A stretch of 64,000 nt of DNA, taken from positions 806,001-870,000 of the forward strand of contig NZ_CP045643.1 in assembly GCF_009498275.1 (NCBI RefSeq), read 5' to 3'. Position numbers and translations under genes: made by a program. The stretch is from Streptomyces fagopyri. GTDB lineage: Bacteria; Actinomycetota; Actinomycetes; Streptomycetales; Streptomycetaceae. Below the pieces are notes generated by a model. That model made no database searches, was not told where the DNA came from, and saw nothing but the letters and a program-made list of their open reading frames with translations. Positions 1 through 11,027 of this stretch are shown here, piece after piece (within the stretch, counting starts at the first letter, position 1; each line of letters begins with the position of its first letter).

Positions 1-237
1 GAGCGGCGTGGACGTGGACTGTGCGGGGCCGGTCCGTCCGTTCTCGCGGGGGTCGCGTCCGTCTCCGCCGCGGTCGCGTCCGCCTTCGCCGCCGGTCCGT
101 CCGCTCTCGCGGGAGTCGCGTCCGCCTTCGCCATCGTTCCGGTCGCCTTCGCCGCGGTCGCGTCCGTCTCCGCCGCGGTTCCGGCCGTGGTGGGCCTCGT
201 TCCGTCCGTCTCCGCCACGGCTTCGCCCCTCACCGGC
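1..237 (+). repeat. Low-complexity pyrimidine-rich tract encoding Ala/Val/Ser
   Basis: The tract is built from degenerate copies of short units such as GTCGCGTCCG, TCTCCGCC and TTCGCC. The frame of the next gene stays open through the whole tract to the window edge and would read as a Val-Ala-Ser-Ala-Phe-Ala type hydrophobic repeat. It may therefore be either the upstream flank or an N-terminal extension of the DUF1275 protein whose start lies outside the window. No promoter or Shine-Dalgarno sequence is visible in it. Confidence 0.6.
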
Positions 238-948
238 ATGGCGTTGAGAGCGAGCGCGTCCGGAGGGCGGGGGTGGCCGGGACACGCGCGGACGGCTCAG
301 TTCCTGTTGACGCTGGCGAGCGGCGCCGTCAACGCCGTCAGTTTCCTCGCGCTGGGCGGGGTGTTCACGAGCGTCATGACGGCCAACTCCGCGCTGCTGG
401 GGCTGGCACTGGGCAACGGGCACCTCTCGCTGGCCAACCTCGCGGGGCTCGCCATCGCGGCCTACCTGGTGGGGGCCGCCGCGGGGAGCTGGATCACCGC
501 CACGTCGGGCCCTGCCCCGCTCACCGGGGTGGCCGGGGCACTGCTGGCGGAGAGCGCGCTGCTGTGGGCGCTGTTCGCCGCCTGGCTGTTTCTGGACGGT
601 GCGCCGGGGACGACGGCCCGTGGCGCCCTGCTCGCTGTGGGTGCCACGGCGATGGGCTGCCAGAGCGGCAGCGTCCGAGTGGTGGCCGGCAGCAGCGTGA
701 CGACGGCCTACATCACCGGCGCTCTGACGGGGCTCGTGGCACAGGCGACGGTCGAGAGGAAGCTGCAGCGGCACAACGCGCTGGTCATCCTGCTGCTCCC
801 GGTCGGTGCCGCGGTGGGTGGTGCGGCGGTGCGCTGGGCCCGTCTCCTCGCGCCGGCGATTCCCGCCGTCCTGGTGACCGCCGCGCTCTTGGTGACCGTG
901 GCACGGCGACGGTCGGCGCGCGGTGACGGCCCGCCCGCCGACGCCTGA
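238..948 (+). CDS. YoaK/DUF1275 family integral membrane protein
   Basis: A 236-residue polytopic membrane protein of the YoaK/DUF1275 family, whose transport substrate is unknown. The family signature region is visible near the N-terminus: a membrane segment with NAVSFLALGGVFTSVMTANS, followed by glycine/alanine-rich helices and the MGCQSGSVR stretch with a Thr-rich segment after it. The length fits the family's usual 220-240 residues. I chose the ATG at 238, but no ribosome binding site precedes it, GTG codons at 187 and 190 are in frame, and the frame is open to the left edge, so the true start is uncertain. It appears to be a single-gene unit. Confidence 0.75.
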   Translation: MALRASASGGRGWPGHARTAQFLLTLASGAVNAVSFLALGGVFTSVMTANSALLGLALGNGHLSLANLAGLAIAAYLVGAAAGSWITATSGPAPLTGVAGALLAESALLWALFAAWLFLDGAPGTTARGALLAVGATAMGCQSGSVRVVAGSSVTTAYITGALTGLVAQATVERKLQRHNALVILLLPVGAAVGGAAVRWARLLAPAIPAVLVTAALLVTVARRRSARGDGPPADA

Positions 949-1085
949 TCCGGTGCCTCCGGCCGCGCGGCGGTCGCGGCGGACCGTCGCGCCCGGTCAC
1001 GCAGGACAATCGGAACATAGCCCCATAGCATGAAATATCGGAGCCTGTGGAGCCCGCCCCTTCCACCTATCGCAGGGTGATGGAT

Positions 1086-3434
1086 ATGACTGCCTCGGAC
1101 GTGAACGAGTCGGCGCCTGCCGAACATGAGGAACCGCCCCGCACGCCCGACGGCGGCATGGGCCCGAGCACGGACAAGAAGCCGTCGCAGGTGCACTACC
1201 ACCACCCCGCGGCCGGATGGGGCGCCGCCAAGAGCGTCACCCACGTCCTCGTGAAGGAAAGAGCCCTGGTCGACGGCCCGCGCGCGATCTTCAGGATGAA
1301 CCACGAGAACACCGGTTTCGACTGCCCCGGGTGCGCCTGGCCCGACGACACCAAGGGGCTCAAGCTCGACATCTGCGAGAACGGCATCAAGCACGTCACG
1401 TGGGAGATGACCCCGAAGCGGGTCGGCGCGGACTTCTTCGCGGCCCACACGGTCTCGGAGCTCTCCACCTGGACGGACTTCGCGCTGGAGGACCAGGGCC
1501 GCCTGACCCAGCCCCTCGTCTACGACGCCGCCACCGACCGTTACGTCCCCATCGACTGGCAGGAGGCCTTCGACCTCATCGGTGGCGAACTGCGAGCACT
1601 GGAGAGCCCGAACCAGGCGGCCTTCTACACCTCCGGCCGGCTGGGCAACGAGGCCACCTTCCTGTACCAGCTGATGGCACGCGAATTCGGCACCAACAAC
1701 CTCCCCGACTGCTCGAACATGTGTCACGAGGCCTCCGGCCGCGCTCTCCAGGCCGCCCTCGGCACCGGCAAGGGAACCGCCGACCTCAAGGACTGGGAGA
1801 CCGCGGACGCCCTGTTCATCATGGGCGTCAACGCCGCCTCCAACGCTCCGCGCATGCTGACCGCGCTGGCCGAGGCCTACCGGCGCGGTGCGCAGATCGT
1901 GCACATCAACCCGCTGGTGGAAGCCGCCGCCACCCGCACCATCGTGCCGCACGACATCACGGACATGGCGCTGTTCAAGTCGACGCGGACGAGCACCCTC
2001 AACCTCCAGGTCCGCGCGGGCGGCGACATGGCTCTGCTGCGAGGCATCGCCAAGGCCGTGCTGGAGGAGTCCGAGCACGATCCCAAGGCCCTGGACCGTG
2101 AGTTCATCGACCGCCACACCCACGGGTTCGACGCGTACCGGGCCGTCTGCGAGGCCACGTCCTGGGAGGAGCTGGAGCTCCAGTCCGGCCTGACCCGCGC
2201 CGAGATCCTCAAGGCGGCGGACATCTACTCCCGCTCCGACCGCACCCTGATCAGCTGGTGCCTGGGCGTCTCCCAGCACGAACACGGCGTCGACACCATC
2301 CGTGAGATCGTCAACGTGCTGCTGCTGAGGGGAAATCTGGGCCGTGAGGGTGCCGGCCCCTCCCCCGTGCGCGGCCACAGCAACGTCCAGGGCAACCGGA
2401 CGTGCGGCATCGACCACCGGCCCACCGAAGCGTTCCTGCGGCGCCTGGACGATGTCTGCGGGATCGACGCGCCGCGGCCGCACGGCCTGGACACGGTCGC
2501 CACGGTCGCGGGCATGCACGAGGGGAAGGTGAAGGTGTTCGTCGGCATGGGAGGCAACTTCGCCCTGGCCGCCCCGGACACCGCCTACACCGCCGAGGGC
2601 CTCGCCCGCTGTGCCCTCACCGTGCACGTCAGCACCAAGCTCAACCGCAGCCATCTCGCCCATGGGAAGAAGGCCCTCATCCTGCCGTGCCTGGGGCGCA
2701 CCGAGAAGGACCACCAGCGCCATGGCATGCAGGCCACCTCGGTCGAGGACTCGATGAGCATGGTCCACCTCTCGCTGGGCATGAAGCGCCCCGCCTCACG
2801 GGACCTGTTGTCCGAACCGGCCATCATCGCCGGCATGGCCCGCGCCACCCTCCCCGACAGCTCCACGCCGTGGGAGCACTACATCGAGGACTACGACCGC
2901 ATCCGCGACACCATGGCCCGGGTGCTCGACGGCTTCGAGGACTTCAACCGCCGCGTCCGCCTCCCCCTGGGCTTCCGCATCCGTCAGCCCGCCCGCGAAC
3001 TCGTGTTCCTCACCCCCACCGGACGCGCCGAGTTCTCGGCGGCCCCGCTGCCCGACGTCGTCCCCCAGGACGGCACCCTGATCCTTCAGACCATGCGCTC
3101 GCACGACCAGTGGAACACCACGATCTACTCCGACGACGACCGCTACCGGGGCATCAAGAACCTGCGCACGCTGGTCTTCATGAACCGGGCCGACATGCGC
3201 GCCCGGCACATCAAGGACGGAAGCCTCGTCGACATCACGGCGACGGCCAAGGACGGCACCCGGCGCACGCTCCGCCAGTACCACGCCCTGCCCTACGACA
3301 TTCCTCGGAGTTGCGCGGCCGGCTACATGCCGGAGATGAACGCCCTCATCTCGGCGAGCGACTACAGCCTCCAGAGCGACCAGCCGCTGATGAAGAGCCT
3401 CAAGGTGACGATCTCACCGAGCCGGACGGACTGA
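1086..3434 (+). CDS. FdhF/YdeP-family molybdopterin oxidoreductase (formate dehydrogenase-like)
   Basis: A 782-residue cytoplasmic bis-MGD-type oxidoreductase related to the E. coli YdeP/FdhF group. Near residue 80 it has Cys-Pro-Gly-Cys (Cys80, Cys83), and at 213-214 a Cys-His pair in the NMCHE motif. The pair sits where formate dehydrogenase H carries its selenocysteine-histidine active site. Residues 1-30 are a polar, disordered-looking tail. A MoCo-binding C-terminal domain follows from about residue 630 (QTMRSHDQWNT). The ATG at 1086 is preferred because AGGGTG at 1073-1078 is correctly spaced for it; 1047 and 1080 are alternatives. No electron-transfer subunit or fdhD is adjacent. The substrate cannot be told; YdeP relatives are linked to acid resistance rather than formate metabolism. 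Confidence 0.85.
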   Translation: MTASDVNESAPAEHEEPPRTPDGGMGPSTDKKPSQVHYHHPAAGWGAAKSVTHVLVKERALVDGPRAIFRMNHENTGFDCPGCAWPDDTKGLKLDICENGIKHVTWEMTPKRVGADFFAAHTVSELSTWTDFALEDQGRLTQPLVYDAATDRYVPIDWQEAFDLIGGELRALESPNQAAFYTSGRLGNEATFLYQLMAREFGTNNLPDCSNMCHEASGRALQAALGTGKGTADLKDWETADALFIMGVNAASNAPRMLTALAEAYRRGAQIVHINPLVEAAATRTIVPHDITDMALFKSTRTSTLNLQVRAGGDMALLRGIAKAVLEESEHDPKALDREFIDRHTHGFDAYRAVCEATSWEELELQSGLTRAEILKAADIYSRSDRTLISWCLGVSQHEHGVDTIREIVNVLLLRGNLGREGAGPSPVRGHSNVQGNRTCGIDHRPTEAFLRRLDDVCGIDAPRPHGLDTVATVAGMHEGKVKVFVGMGGNFALAAPDTAYTAEGLARCALTVHVSTKLNRSHLAHGKKALILPCLGRTEKDHQRHGMQATSVEDSMSMVHLSLGMKRPASRDLLSEPAIIAGMARATLPDSSTPWEHYIEDYDRIRDTMARVLDGFEDFNRRVRLPLGFRIRQPARELVFLTPTGRAEFSAAPLPDVVPQDGTLILQTMRSHDQWNTTIYSDDDRYRGIKNLRTLVFMNRADMRARHIKDGSLVDITATAKDGTRRTLRQYHALPYDIPRSCAAGYMPEMNALISASDYSLQSDQPLMKSLKVTISPSRTD

Positions 3435-3489
3435 GGCCGCCCCGCCGCCCCGTCCGCGGTGCCATGGCCGTGGTGCTGTCGTCGCTCCC

Positions 3490-3981
3490 TCAGCCGCGCC
3501 GACGGCCGGCCGTCGGCATCATCCGCTCCAGGACCCCCACGGTCACCACGGCGTAGGCGAGGTGCGGGACGATGTCGGAGGCCCAGTCGACGGCCGACCA
3601 GGTACGCGGGTCGGTGACCCGCAGAACCGTCATCGGACCATTGGTGGCGACGAGGGCTCCGGCGGCGGCCACCGCATAGTGGGTCGCGGAGGCCGGACGC
3701 CACCCGGCGGCGCGCGCGACACCGAGGAGCACTCCCATGCCGAGACCCGCGGCGTAGCCGGTCAGAGGGCCGAGGCCGGCCACCCGGTTGTCCTGCTTCT
3801 CGCCTTCGCCCGGGATGGGGACGTGAAGCTCCTGTGAGAGCCTGCGCACGGTCACTTCCGGTGTGGAACTGGCGGGACGCCCGCGCAGCGCCATGTCGCA
3901 GTAGCTCACGGTGTCGAGCACCGTGGTTCCCGCGGCGCCCGCTGCGGCGCCGTACATCAGTCCGCGTGTCAGGCTCGTCAT
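3490..3981 (-). CDS. Small integral membrane protein, function unknown
   Basis: A 163-residue protein with several predicted membrane segments (GLMYGAAAGAAGTTVLDTV near the start, GPLTGYAAGLGMGVLLGVA, HYAVAAAGALVATNG, HLAYAVVTVGVLERMM). A short polar loop with VRRLSQELHVPIPGEGEKQDNR lies between the first and second. The start at 3981 is supported by GAAAGG six bases upstream. I do not recognise the family. It converges on the FdhF-like gene with only 55 bases between the stops, and its start is divergent from the next gene. Confidence 0.7.
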   Translation of the reverse strand: MTSLTRGLMYGAAAGAAGTTVLDTVSYCDMALRGRPASSTPEVTVRRLSQELHVPIPGEGEKQDNRVAGLGPLTGYAAGLGMGVLLGVARAAGWRPASATHYAVAAAGALVATNGPMTVLRVTDPRTWSAVDWASDIVPHLAYAVVTVGVLERMMPTAGRRRG

Positions 3982-4263
3982 GAGGGACCTTTCGCCGGGC
4001 CCGTTGAGGGTGAGGACACTCTTTAGACCCCCGTATCCCATTCAACACCCATACCCCGTTCCTCACCCGCGCCCCTCAGCGGCACCGGCCTGAGCAGCAT
4101 CGACGGTCGCCGTCTGTTCATCCCCCGTTCCCCTCTGCGGAGCGTCCGGCGGCGTCCTGGAGGGCAGAGCAGGCGAAGCGGCTCGGGGCCGGACGGAGGT
4201 CCCGGTGGATCCACGAGCCGGAGGGACCACCAGAGAGCCGCAAGAGCGGCAAGGGGGCGAATG

Positions 4264-5388
4264 ATGGAGTTCACGAGAAGCGGACGGCTGCGCGCGAGCG
4301 GAAGACGCCGGACGGGATGGGGTCTCGCCGCCGAGGCCGGGGCGGTCGTGTGGGCGGTCCTGGCGAACGGCCGGGACCGTGACCCGGCCTACTTCCTCAT
4401 GGCCCTGGCCGCCCTGGGAGTCCTCACCGGGATCCGGGAACTGCGCCGCGCGGCGCGCCCGTTCAGCCTGCGCGTCGACGAGCAGGGCATCACGCTGGTC
4501 GACGGGGGTCTCGGCTGGGGACAGATCGAGGGCGTGGCCCTGCACTACAGGGCGGCGGTCAACGTGGACAGTGACGATGGCCCCACCGCTCCGCCGCCCC
4601 CGCGTCTCCACGTCTTTCCCACTGAGGACGCGGAACTGCCGGGCCTGCGGGCATCCGTCACCGGCGGCCGGCGCTTCTACGACGTGGCCGACGCCGCCGA
4701 ACTCGACCAAGGTCTGGATCAGTTGATCGAAGCCTTGACCCGGTACGCGGGCCCGCGCCTCGAAGCGGCCCCGCACGGGCTGCGCCGGGCGGTGGCACCC
4801 GGGCCCGTGACGCTGCAGGGCCCCGGCTTCGGGCCGCTGACCGACGCCGCCGCGTCCCCCCGGGCCGCGGAGAACCCCGCCGTCGCGACACGTACCTTCA
4901 CCGCACGTCGCCACACCGGCGCTCGGCTGCTGCTGGCGCTCGCCCTCGCCGTCGCCGGGACGGCCGCGACGGTCCCGCTGTTCACCGGCCATCTCCCCTG
5001 GGGACCCGAACCGGCCGCCGCGCTCGCGCCGTTGGGCGCGATGCTGGGGTGGTGTCTGAGTGTGCTGTCCTACCGCAGCTGGGTGCGGCCCCTGCGCCTG
5101 CGGATCGGACCGGACGGCCTGGCCGTGCAGAGCGCCGACGTCCCTGAGGTGGCGATCGGCTGGGACCAGGTGGTGGCGGTCGCCGTGGCCCGCAGACCCG
5201 GCGCGACCGAGAAGCACCTGTGGCTGTTGCTGTGGCCGGTCCCCGGCCACGGTTTCGACCTGCCCCACGAATTGACCGACGGACACCGGGCCTACCCGCT
5301 CGTCGAGCTGCGCCGGCTGCGCGACGGCGACGAGGTGGAGCGGACGGCACGGTATTTCGCGGGTTCGCGCTACGCCGAACCGGCCTGA
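4264..5388 (+). CDS. Membrane protein with two PH-like halves
   Basis: A 374-residue protein with an apparent internal duplication. Two hydrophobic hairpins (residues about 20-50 and 220-270) are each followed by a similar soluble block. The first contains FSLRVDEQGITLVDGGLGW, the second LRLRIGPDGLAVQSADV, each ending in a WxQ/D-hydrophobic stretch, as in bacterial PH-like domains anchored to membranes. AAGGGGG at 4251-4257 fits the ATG at 4264 (4261 is also possible). No catalytic motif is visible, so a scaffolding or sensing role is only inferred. It is transcribed alone, divergently from the small membrane protein. Confidence 0.7.
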   Translation: MEFTRSGRLRASGRRRTGWGLAAEAGAVVWAVLANGRDRDPAYFLMALAALGVLTGIRELRRAARPFSLRVDEQGITLVDGGLGWGQIEGVALHYRAAVNVDSDDGPTAPPPPRLHVFPTEDAELPGLRASVTGGRRFYDVADAAELDQGLDQLIEALTRYAGPRLEAAPHGLRRAVAPGPVTLQGPGFGPLTDAAASPRAAENPAVATRTFTARRHTGARLLLALALAVAGTAATVPLFTGHLPWGPEPAAALAPLGAMLGWCLSVLSYRSWVRPLRLRIGPDGLAVQSADVPEVAIGWDQVVAVAVARRPGATEKHLWLLLWPVPGHGFDLPHELTDGHRAYPLVELRRLRDGDEVERTARYFAGSRYAEPA

Positions 5389-5506
5389 CACGACCTGCCC
5401 GCCGCCCACCCGTCGCGCACCCGCCCTCCTCCGCCCTGCCCGGGACGGACGGAGGGGGAAGCGCCACCGTCCCGCGGCGCACGTCAGGGTTCCCGTGTGC
5501 CGACGT

Positions 5507-5797
5507 GTGCCGACGTACAGCATTGGCCAGGCCGCGCGCGTGCTGAGGGTACGTCCGGAGACCGCACGCCGCCGGGCGGACGGGGGCGGCTGCCCCTGGG
5601 CAGGGACGGGTCGGGGAACCGGGTGCTCGGCGCGGGGCTCGCGCGGTTCGCCCAGCGGCGTGCGGCGGAGGGCGAGCGCGCCGAAGTCGGCGGGCCGCCC
5701 ACCTCCGTGCCCGACGCGTTGACGGGCATCGTCACCGGGCTCGCGGTCGACGACGTCGTGGCACAGTTCGAGATCCAGGCCGGCCCGCCGCGAGTCC
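5507..5797 (+). pseudogene. Broken HTH + mop/TOBE-type molybdate-responsive regulator
   Basis: The first frame (GTG 5507) encodes YSIGQAARVLRVRPETARR, a typical excisionase/MerR-like helix-turn-helix start. After a run of five Gs at 5582-5586 the similarity jumps frame to GRLPLGRDGSGNRVL...ARFAQRRAAEG and then DALTGIVTGLAVDDVVAQFEIQAGPPRV, the first half of a mop (TOBE) molybdenum-pterin-binding domain. One extra G in that run would restore a single frame. Similarity then ends at about 5797, before the second half of the mop domain. It is therefore both frameshifted and truncated. Intact relatives are about 130 residues long. Its nearest molybdenum-linked neighbour is the FdhF-like gene. Confidence 0.65.
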
Positions 5798-6297
5798 GGA
5801 TTGACGGATCATCAGGAGCCTTGGAGGAACGGGTGGTTGCCGCCCCCTTCCCCGCTTGTGTTCATCTTCTGCACCCAGACGAGGGCGCCGAGGGACGTCT
5901 CCTCGCACTCCCTGTCACGACAGAGGCCCGCAGCCGACAGAGCGGACGCCCTCCGAGGCGTCGCCATCGTCTTCAACTTCTGATCGCGGCCCTCTCCGCC
6001 GTCCGGCCACGCCGGGCACGTCCGGGCAGCTCACCCGGTACGGACCGGGCCGTCGGCATCCCCGTCGTCGTCGGAGCCTGTGAAGAAGACGCGTCCAAGG
6101 GGTTGCCCGCGCATTGCCTCATGACTTAAATCAAAGCCTGAACTAAGCAGCCCAGTAAGCCATTTCGTCTCCTCCGGGTCCCTTCGACCGCAGCACGGAT
6201 CTCGGCACGGAGGTCGCCCGGGCGTGCCCCGTCACGGGTCGTGCGTGGCCTCGGGAGGCCCGCACGGCCCGTCCCCTCCTTCGAACGGAGTGAACGC
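5798..6297. other. Intergenic region, no recognisable gene
   Basis: Five hundred bases with no protein I can recognise on either strand; the longer open frames are Arg/Pro-rich and lack family features. An unusually AT-rich island at about 6120-6146 (ACTTAAATCAAAGCC...) stands out from the background and probably holds the promoter or operator of the secreted discoidin protein. A strong GGAG at 6287-6290 precedes the ATG at 6298. Confidence 0.5.
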
Positions 6298-8847
<2,550 letters not shown>

Positions 8848-8881
8848 CGATCCATCAGAACCGTTGAACGCCTGACGTAGG

Positions 8882-8910
8882 CCGTGGTCCGCCCTGGTGG
8901 CGGGCCACGG
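8882..8910. terminator. Hairpin between convergent genes
   Basis: A 12-bp stem (CCGTGGTCCGCC / GGCGGGCCACGG, one T-G wobble) with a 5-base loop lies between the stop of the discoidin protein and the 3' end of the response regulator gene. It can serve both strands. There is no U-tract, as is usual in high-GC actinobacteria. Confidence 0.65.
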
Positions 8911-8989
8911 GCTCACGGCGTCCACGGGGCCCGGACCGGGGAAGCGGCCCCGCCGCGCGGCCGGCGTCGCGGAGCCGTCCTCGTCGGGG

Positions 8990-9670
8990 TCACCGCACAG
9001 GAAGGTCACCGGCCCGGACCAGGCCGCTCTGATAGGCGAAGACGACGAGTTGGGCGCGGTCGCGCGCGCCGAGCTTCATCATCGCCCGGTTCACATGTGT
9101 CTTGGCGGTCAGCGGGGAGACGTACAACCGCTCGCCGATCTCGTCGTTGGAGAGTCCGGCGGCGACCAGGGCCATGGTCTCGCGCTCCCGCTCGGTGAGA
9201 CCGTCGAGTCGCACCGGACTGGGCAGCGGCCCGGGCGTCGGCTCGTCGAGGAAACGGGCGATGAGGCCGCGCGTGGCCTTCGGCGACAGCAGCGCCTCGC
9301 CGCCGGCGACGACGCGGATGGCCTCCTGGAGGTCCGCGGGTTCGACGCTCTTGCTGAGGAATCCGCTGGCGCCGGCACGCAGGGCGCGCAGGACGTTCTC
9401 GTCGAGTTCGAAGGTGGTCAGGATCAACACCCGTACTCCGGCCAGGTTCTCGTCCTCGGTGATCAGCCGGGTCGCCTCGATGCCGTCCAGCTCCGGCATC
9501 CGGATGTCCATGAGGATCACGTCGGCGCGGGTGGCTGCGGCGAGTTCGACCGCCTCACGGCCGTTCGTCGCCTCCCCCACCACCTCCAGATCGGGCGCGC
9601 GGTCGACCAGGACCCTGAATCCGGCCCGGATGAGCGTCTGGTCGTCGGCGAGCAGCACTCTGATCGTCAT
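8990..9670 (-). CDS. NarL/FixJ-family response regulator
   Basis: A 226-residue DNA-binding response regulator. The receiver domain (1-120) has acidic residues in LLADDQ, the phospho-acceptor Asp in ILMDIRMPELDG, Thr in LILTTFE and Lys in LSKSV. The LuxR-type HTH (about 160-220) has GLTERERETMALVAAGLSNDEIGERLYVSPLTAKTHVNR. Its ATG overlaps the TGA of the histidine kinase gene (ATGA, 4 bases), so the two are translationally coupled. The pair is divergent from the multicopper oxidase/MMPL operon, the likely target, though that is inference from position. Confidence 0.93.
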   Translation of the reverse strand: MTIRVLLADDQTLIRAGFRVLVDRAPDLEVVGEATNGREAVELAAATRADVILMDIRMPELDGIEATRLITEDENLAGVRVLILTTFELDENVLRALRAGASGFLSKSVEPADLQEAIRVVAGGEALLSPKATRGLIARFLDEPTPGPLPSPVRLDGLTERERETMALVAAGLSNDEIGERLYVSPLTAKTHVNRAMMKLGARDRAQLVVFAYQSGLVRAGDLPVR

Positions 9671-10881
9671 GTGCGGGTCTCCTGCCGGTCGGGGCGGTCG
9701 GCGAGGTCGGCGAGGTCGGGCGTCACGGGGAGGAAGGCGCTGACGGTGAACCGGCCGCCGTCGTCCCGTCCGGTGCGTACCGTCCCGCCGACCGAACCGG
9801 CCCGCTCCCGCAGGCCGATGAGTCCGTGCCCGGTGCCGTGGGCGTCCGGCCTCCGGTGCGCGGCGGCGTTGTCGACGACGATGGCGAGGCCCGCCGGGGT
9901 GTAGTCGATCCGCAGCCGCGCCGCTGGTTCACTGCCGTGTTTGTGGGCATTGGTCAGGGACTCCTGCACGATGCGGTACGCGGCGAGGTCCACCGCGGAC
10001 GGCAGGGGACGGGCCTCGCCCTCCTGCCGGTGCTCGACCCGCAGTCCGGCGGCGCCGAGCGCGTCCAGCATCGATGCCAGCCGGCTCAGACCCGGTGGCG
10101 GCTCGGTCGCGTGACCCGGCTCCCCGGAGCGCAGCACGTCCAGCACGGTGGAGAGATCGGCGAGTACGGTGCGAGCGGCCTGCCGGACGTGGGCCAGTGC
10201 CTCCTCGGCCACGTCGGGCTCCTCCCGGAGGAGGGCGGTGGCGACGCCGACCTGCACATTGATGACGGCGATGTGGTGCGCGACCACGTCGTGCAGGTCC
10301 CGCGCGATGCGCAGCCGCTCCTCCACGACCCGGCGCCTCGCCTCCTCGTCACGGTTGTGCTCCGCCTGCCGGGCGCGTTCCTCGACGGCGGCCAGGTCCG
10401 CCTGGCGGCTCCGTACGGCCCCGCCCACGGCGACCGCGAGGCCGCCCCAGGCCACGATCGCGGCGTTCTGCGGATCGGTCCAGCTGCGGCCGGCTCCGAT
10501 GACGACCGCGGCGTACACGGTCAGTATGGTGATGGCGCCGGTCACCACGGCGACCCTCCGGGTGGTCCTGGAGGCGACCGTGTAGGTGCAGATCACACTC
10601 GTGGCGAGCAGCGGGGCGACGAGCGCCGCGTGCAGGTTGAACGCCGCGCTGACCACCGTGACCACCCAGAAGACGGGCAACGGCCAGCGGCGGCGGGTGG
10701 CGATCAGCGCGCAGGCCAGCGAGGCCGCGACGAGATCCTCCGCACCGAGCGCCCGGCCCGAGGGCCCGAAGCGCACCGCGAACAGGGTCGCGCAGACGAC
10801 CACCAGGCCGAACACCGCGTCCACGCCCTGCGGATGGGACGCGGCCCGTGCGCGCATCCGGGACAACAGGTCATCAGCCAT
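9667..10881 (-). CDS. Sensor histidine kinase, HisKA_3 type
   Basis: A 404-residue membrane sensor kinase, partner of the response regulator that follows it. The N-terminal 170 residues carry about five membrane helices with hardly any extracytoplasmic loop, so it probably senses a membrane or intramembrane signal. The dimerisation/phospho-acceptor helix contains ERLRIARDLHDVVAHHIAVI, and the ATPase domain has an N-box (VQESLTNAHKHG) and G-box (GHGLIGLRERAGSVGG). The promoter must lie in the 146 bases shared with the divergent oxidase gene. Confidence 0.92.
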   Translation of the reverse strand: MADDLLSRMRARAASHPQGVDAVFGLVVVCATLFAVRFGPSGRALGAEDLVAASLACALIATRRRWPLPVFWVVTVVSAAFNLHAALVAPLLATSVICTYTVASRTTRRVAVVTGAITILTVYAAVVIGAGRSWTDPQNAAIVAWGGLAVAVGGAVRSRQADLAAVEERARQAEHNRDEEARRRVVEERLRIARDLHDVVAHHIAVINVQVGVATALLREEPDVAEEALAHVRQAARTVLADLSTVLDVLRSGEPGHATEPPPGLSRLASMLDALGAAGLRVEHRQEGEARPLPSAVDLAAYRIVQESLTNAHKHGSEPAARLRIDYTPAGLAIVVDNAAAHRRPDAHGTGHGLIGLRERAGSVGGTVRTGRDDGGRFTVSAFLPVTPDLADLADRPDRQETRT

Positions 10882-11027
10882 GGCCGCACGGTATCGGAGG
10901 GCCGTCCACGCCGCCGTCGTCCCGTCGCGGTACGGAACGGCGCACCGGGCTACTGCGTCCGCGGTATGCCGGATCCACCGCGTCCGGACGACGTCGATGA
11001 CGGCTCGCGTCCCCGATCGTCTGCGCC

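Noticed and set aside
21..926. Long Arg/Gly-rich frame overlapping the DUF1275 gene
   Set aside because: It is the out-of-frame shadow of a GC-rich gene; the composition is unlike a protein and the overlapping frame has clear membrane-protein features.
708..2768. Minus-strand 686-codon open frame opposite the FdhF-like gene
   Set aside because: A Gly/Val/Asp-rich antisense frame typical of high-GC coding DNA; the plus strand carries all family motifs.
5801..5983. 60-codon frame after the broken mop regulator, considered as a transposase remnant
   Set aside because: The sequence shows no catalytic motif and no inverted-repeat ends; similarity to transposases could not be supported.
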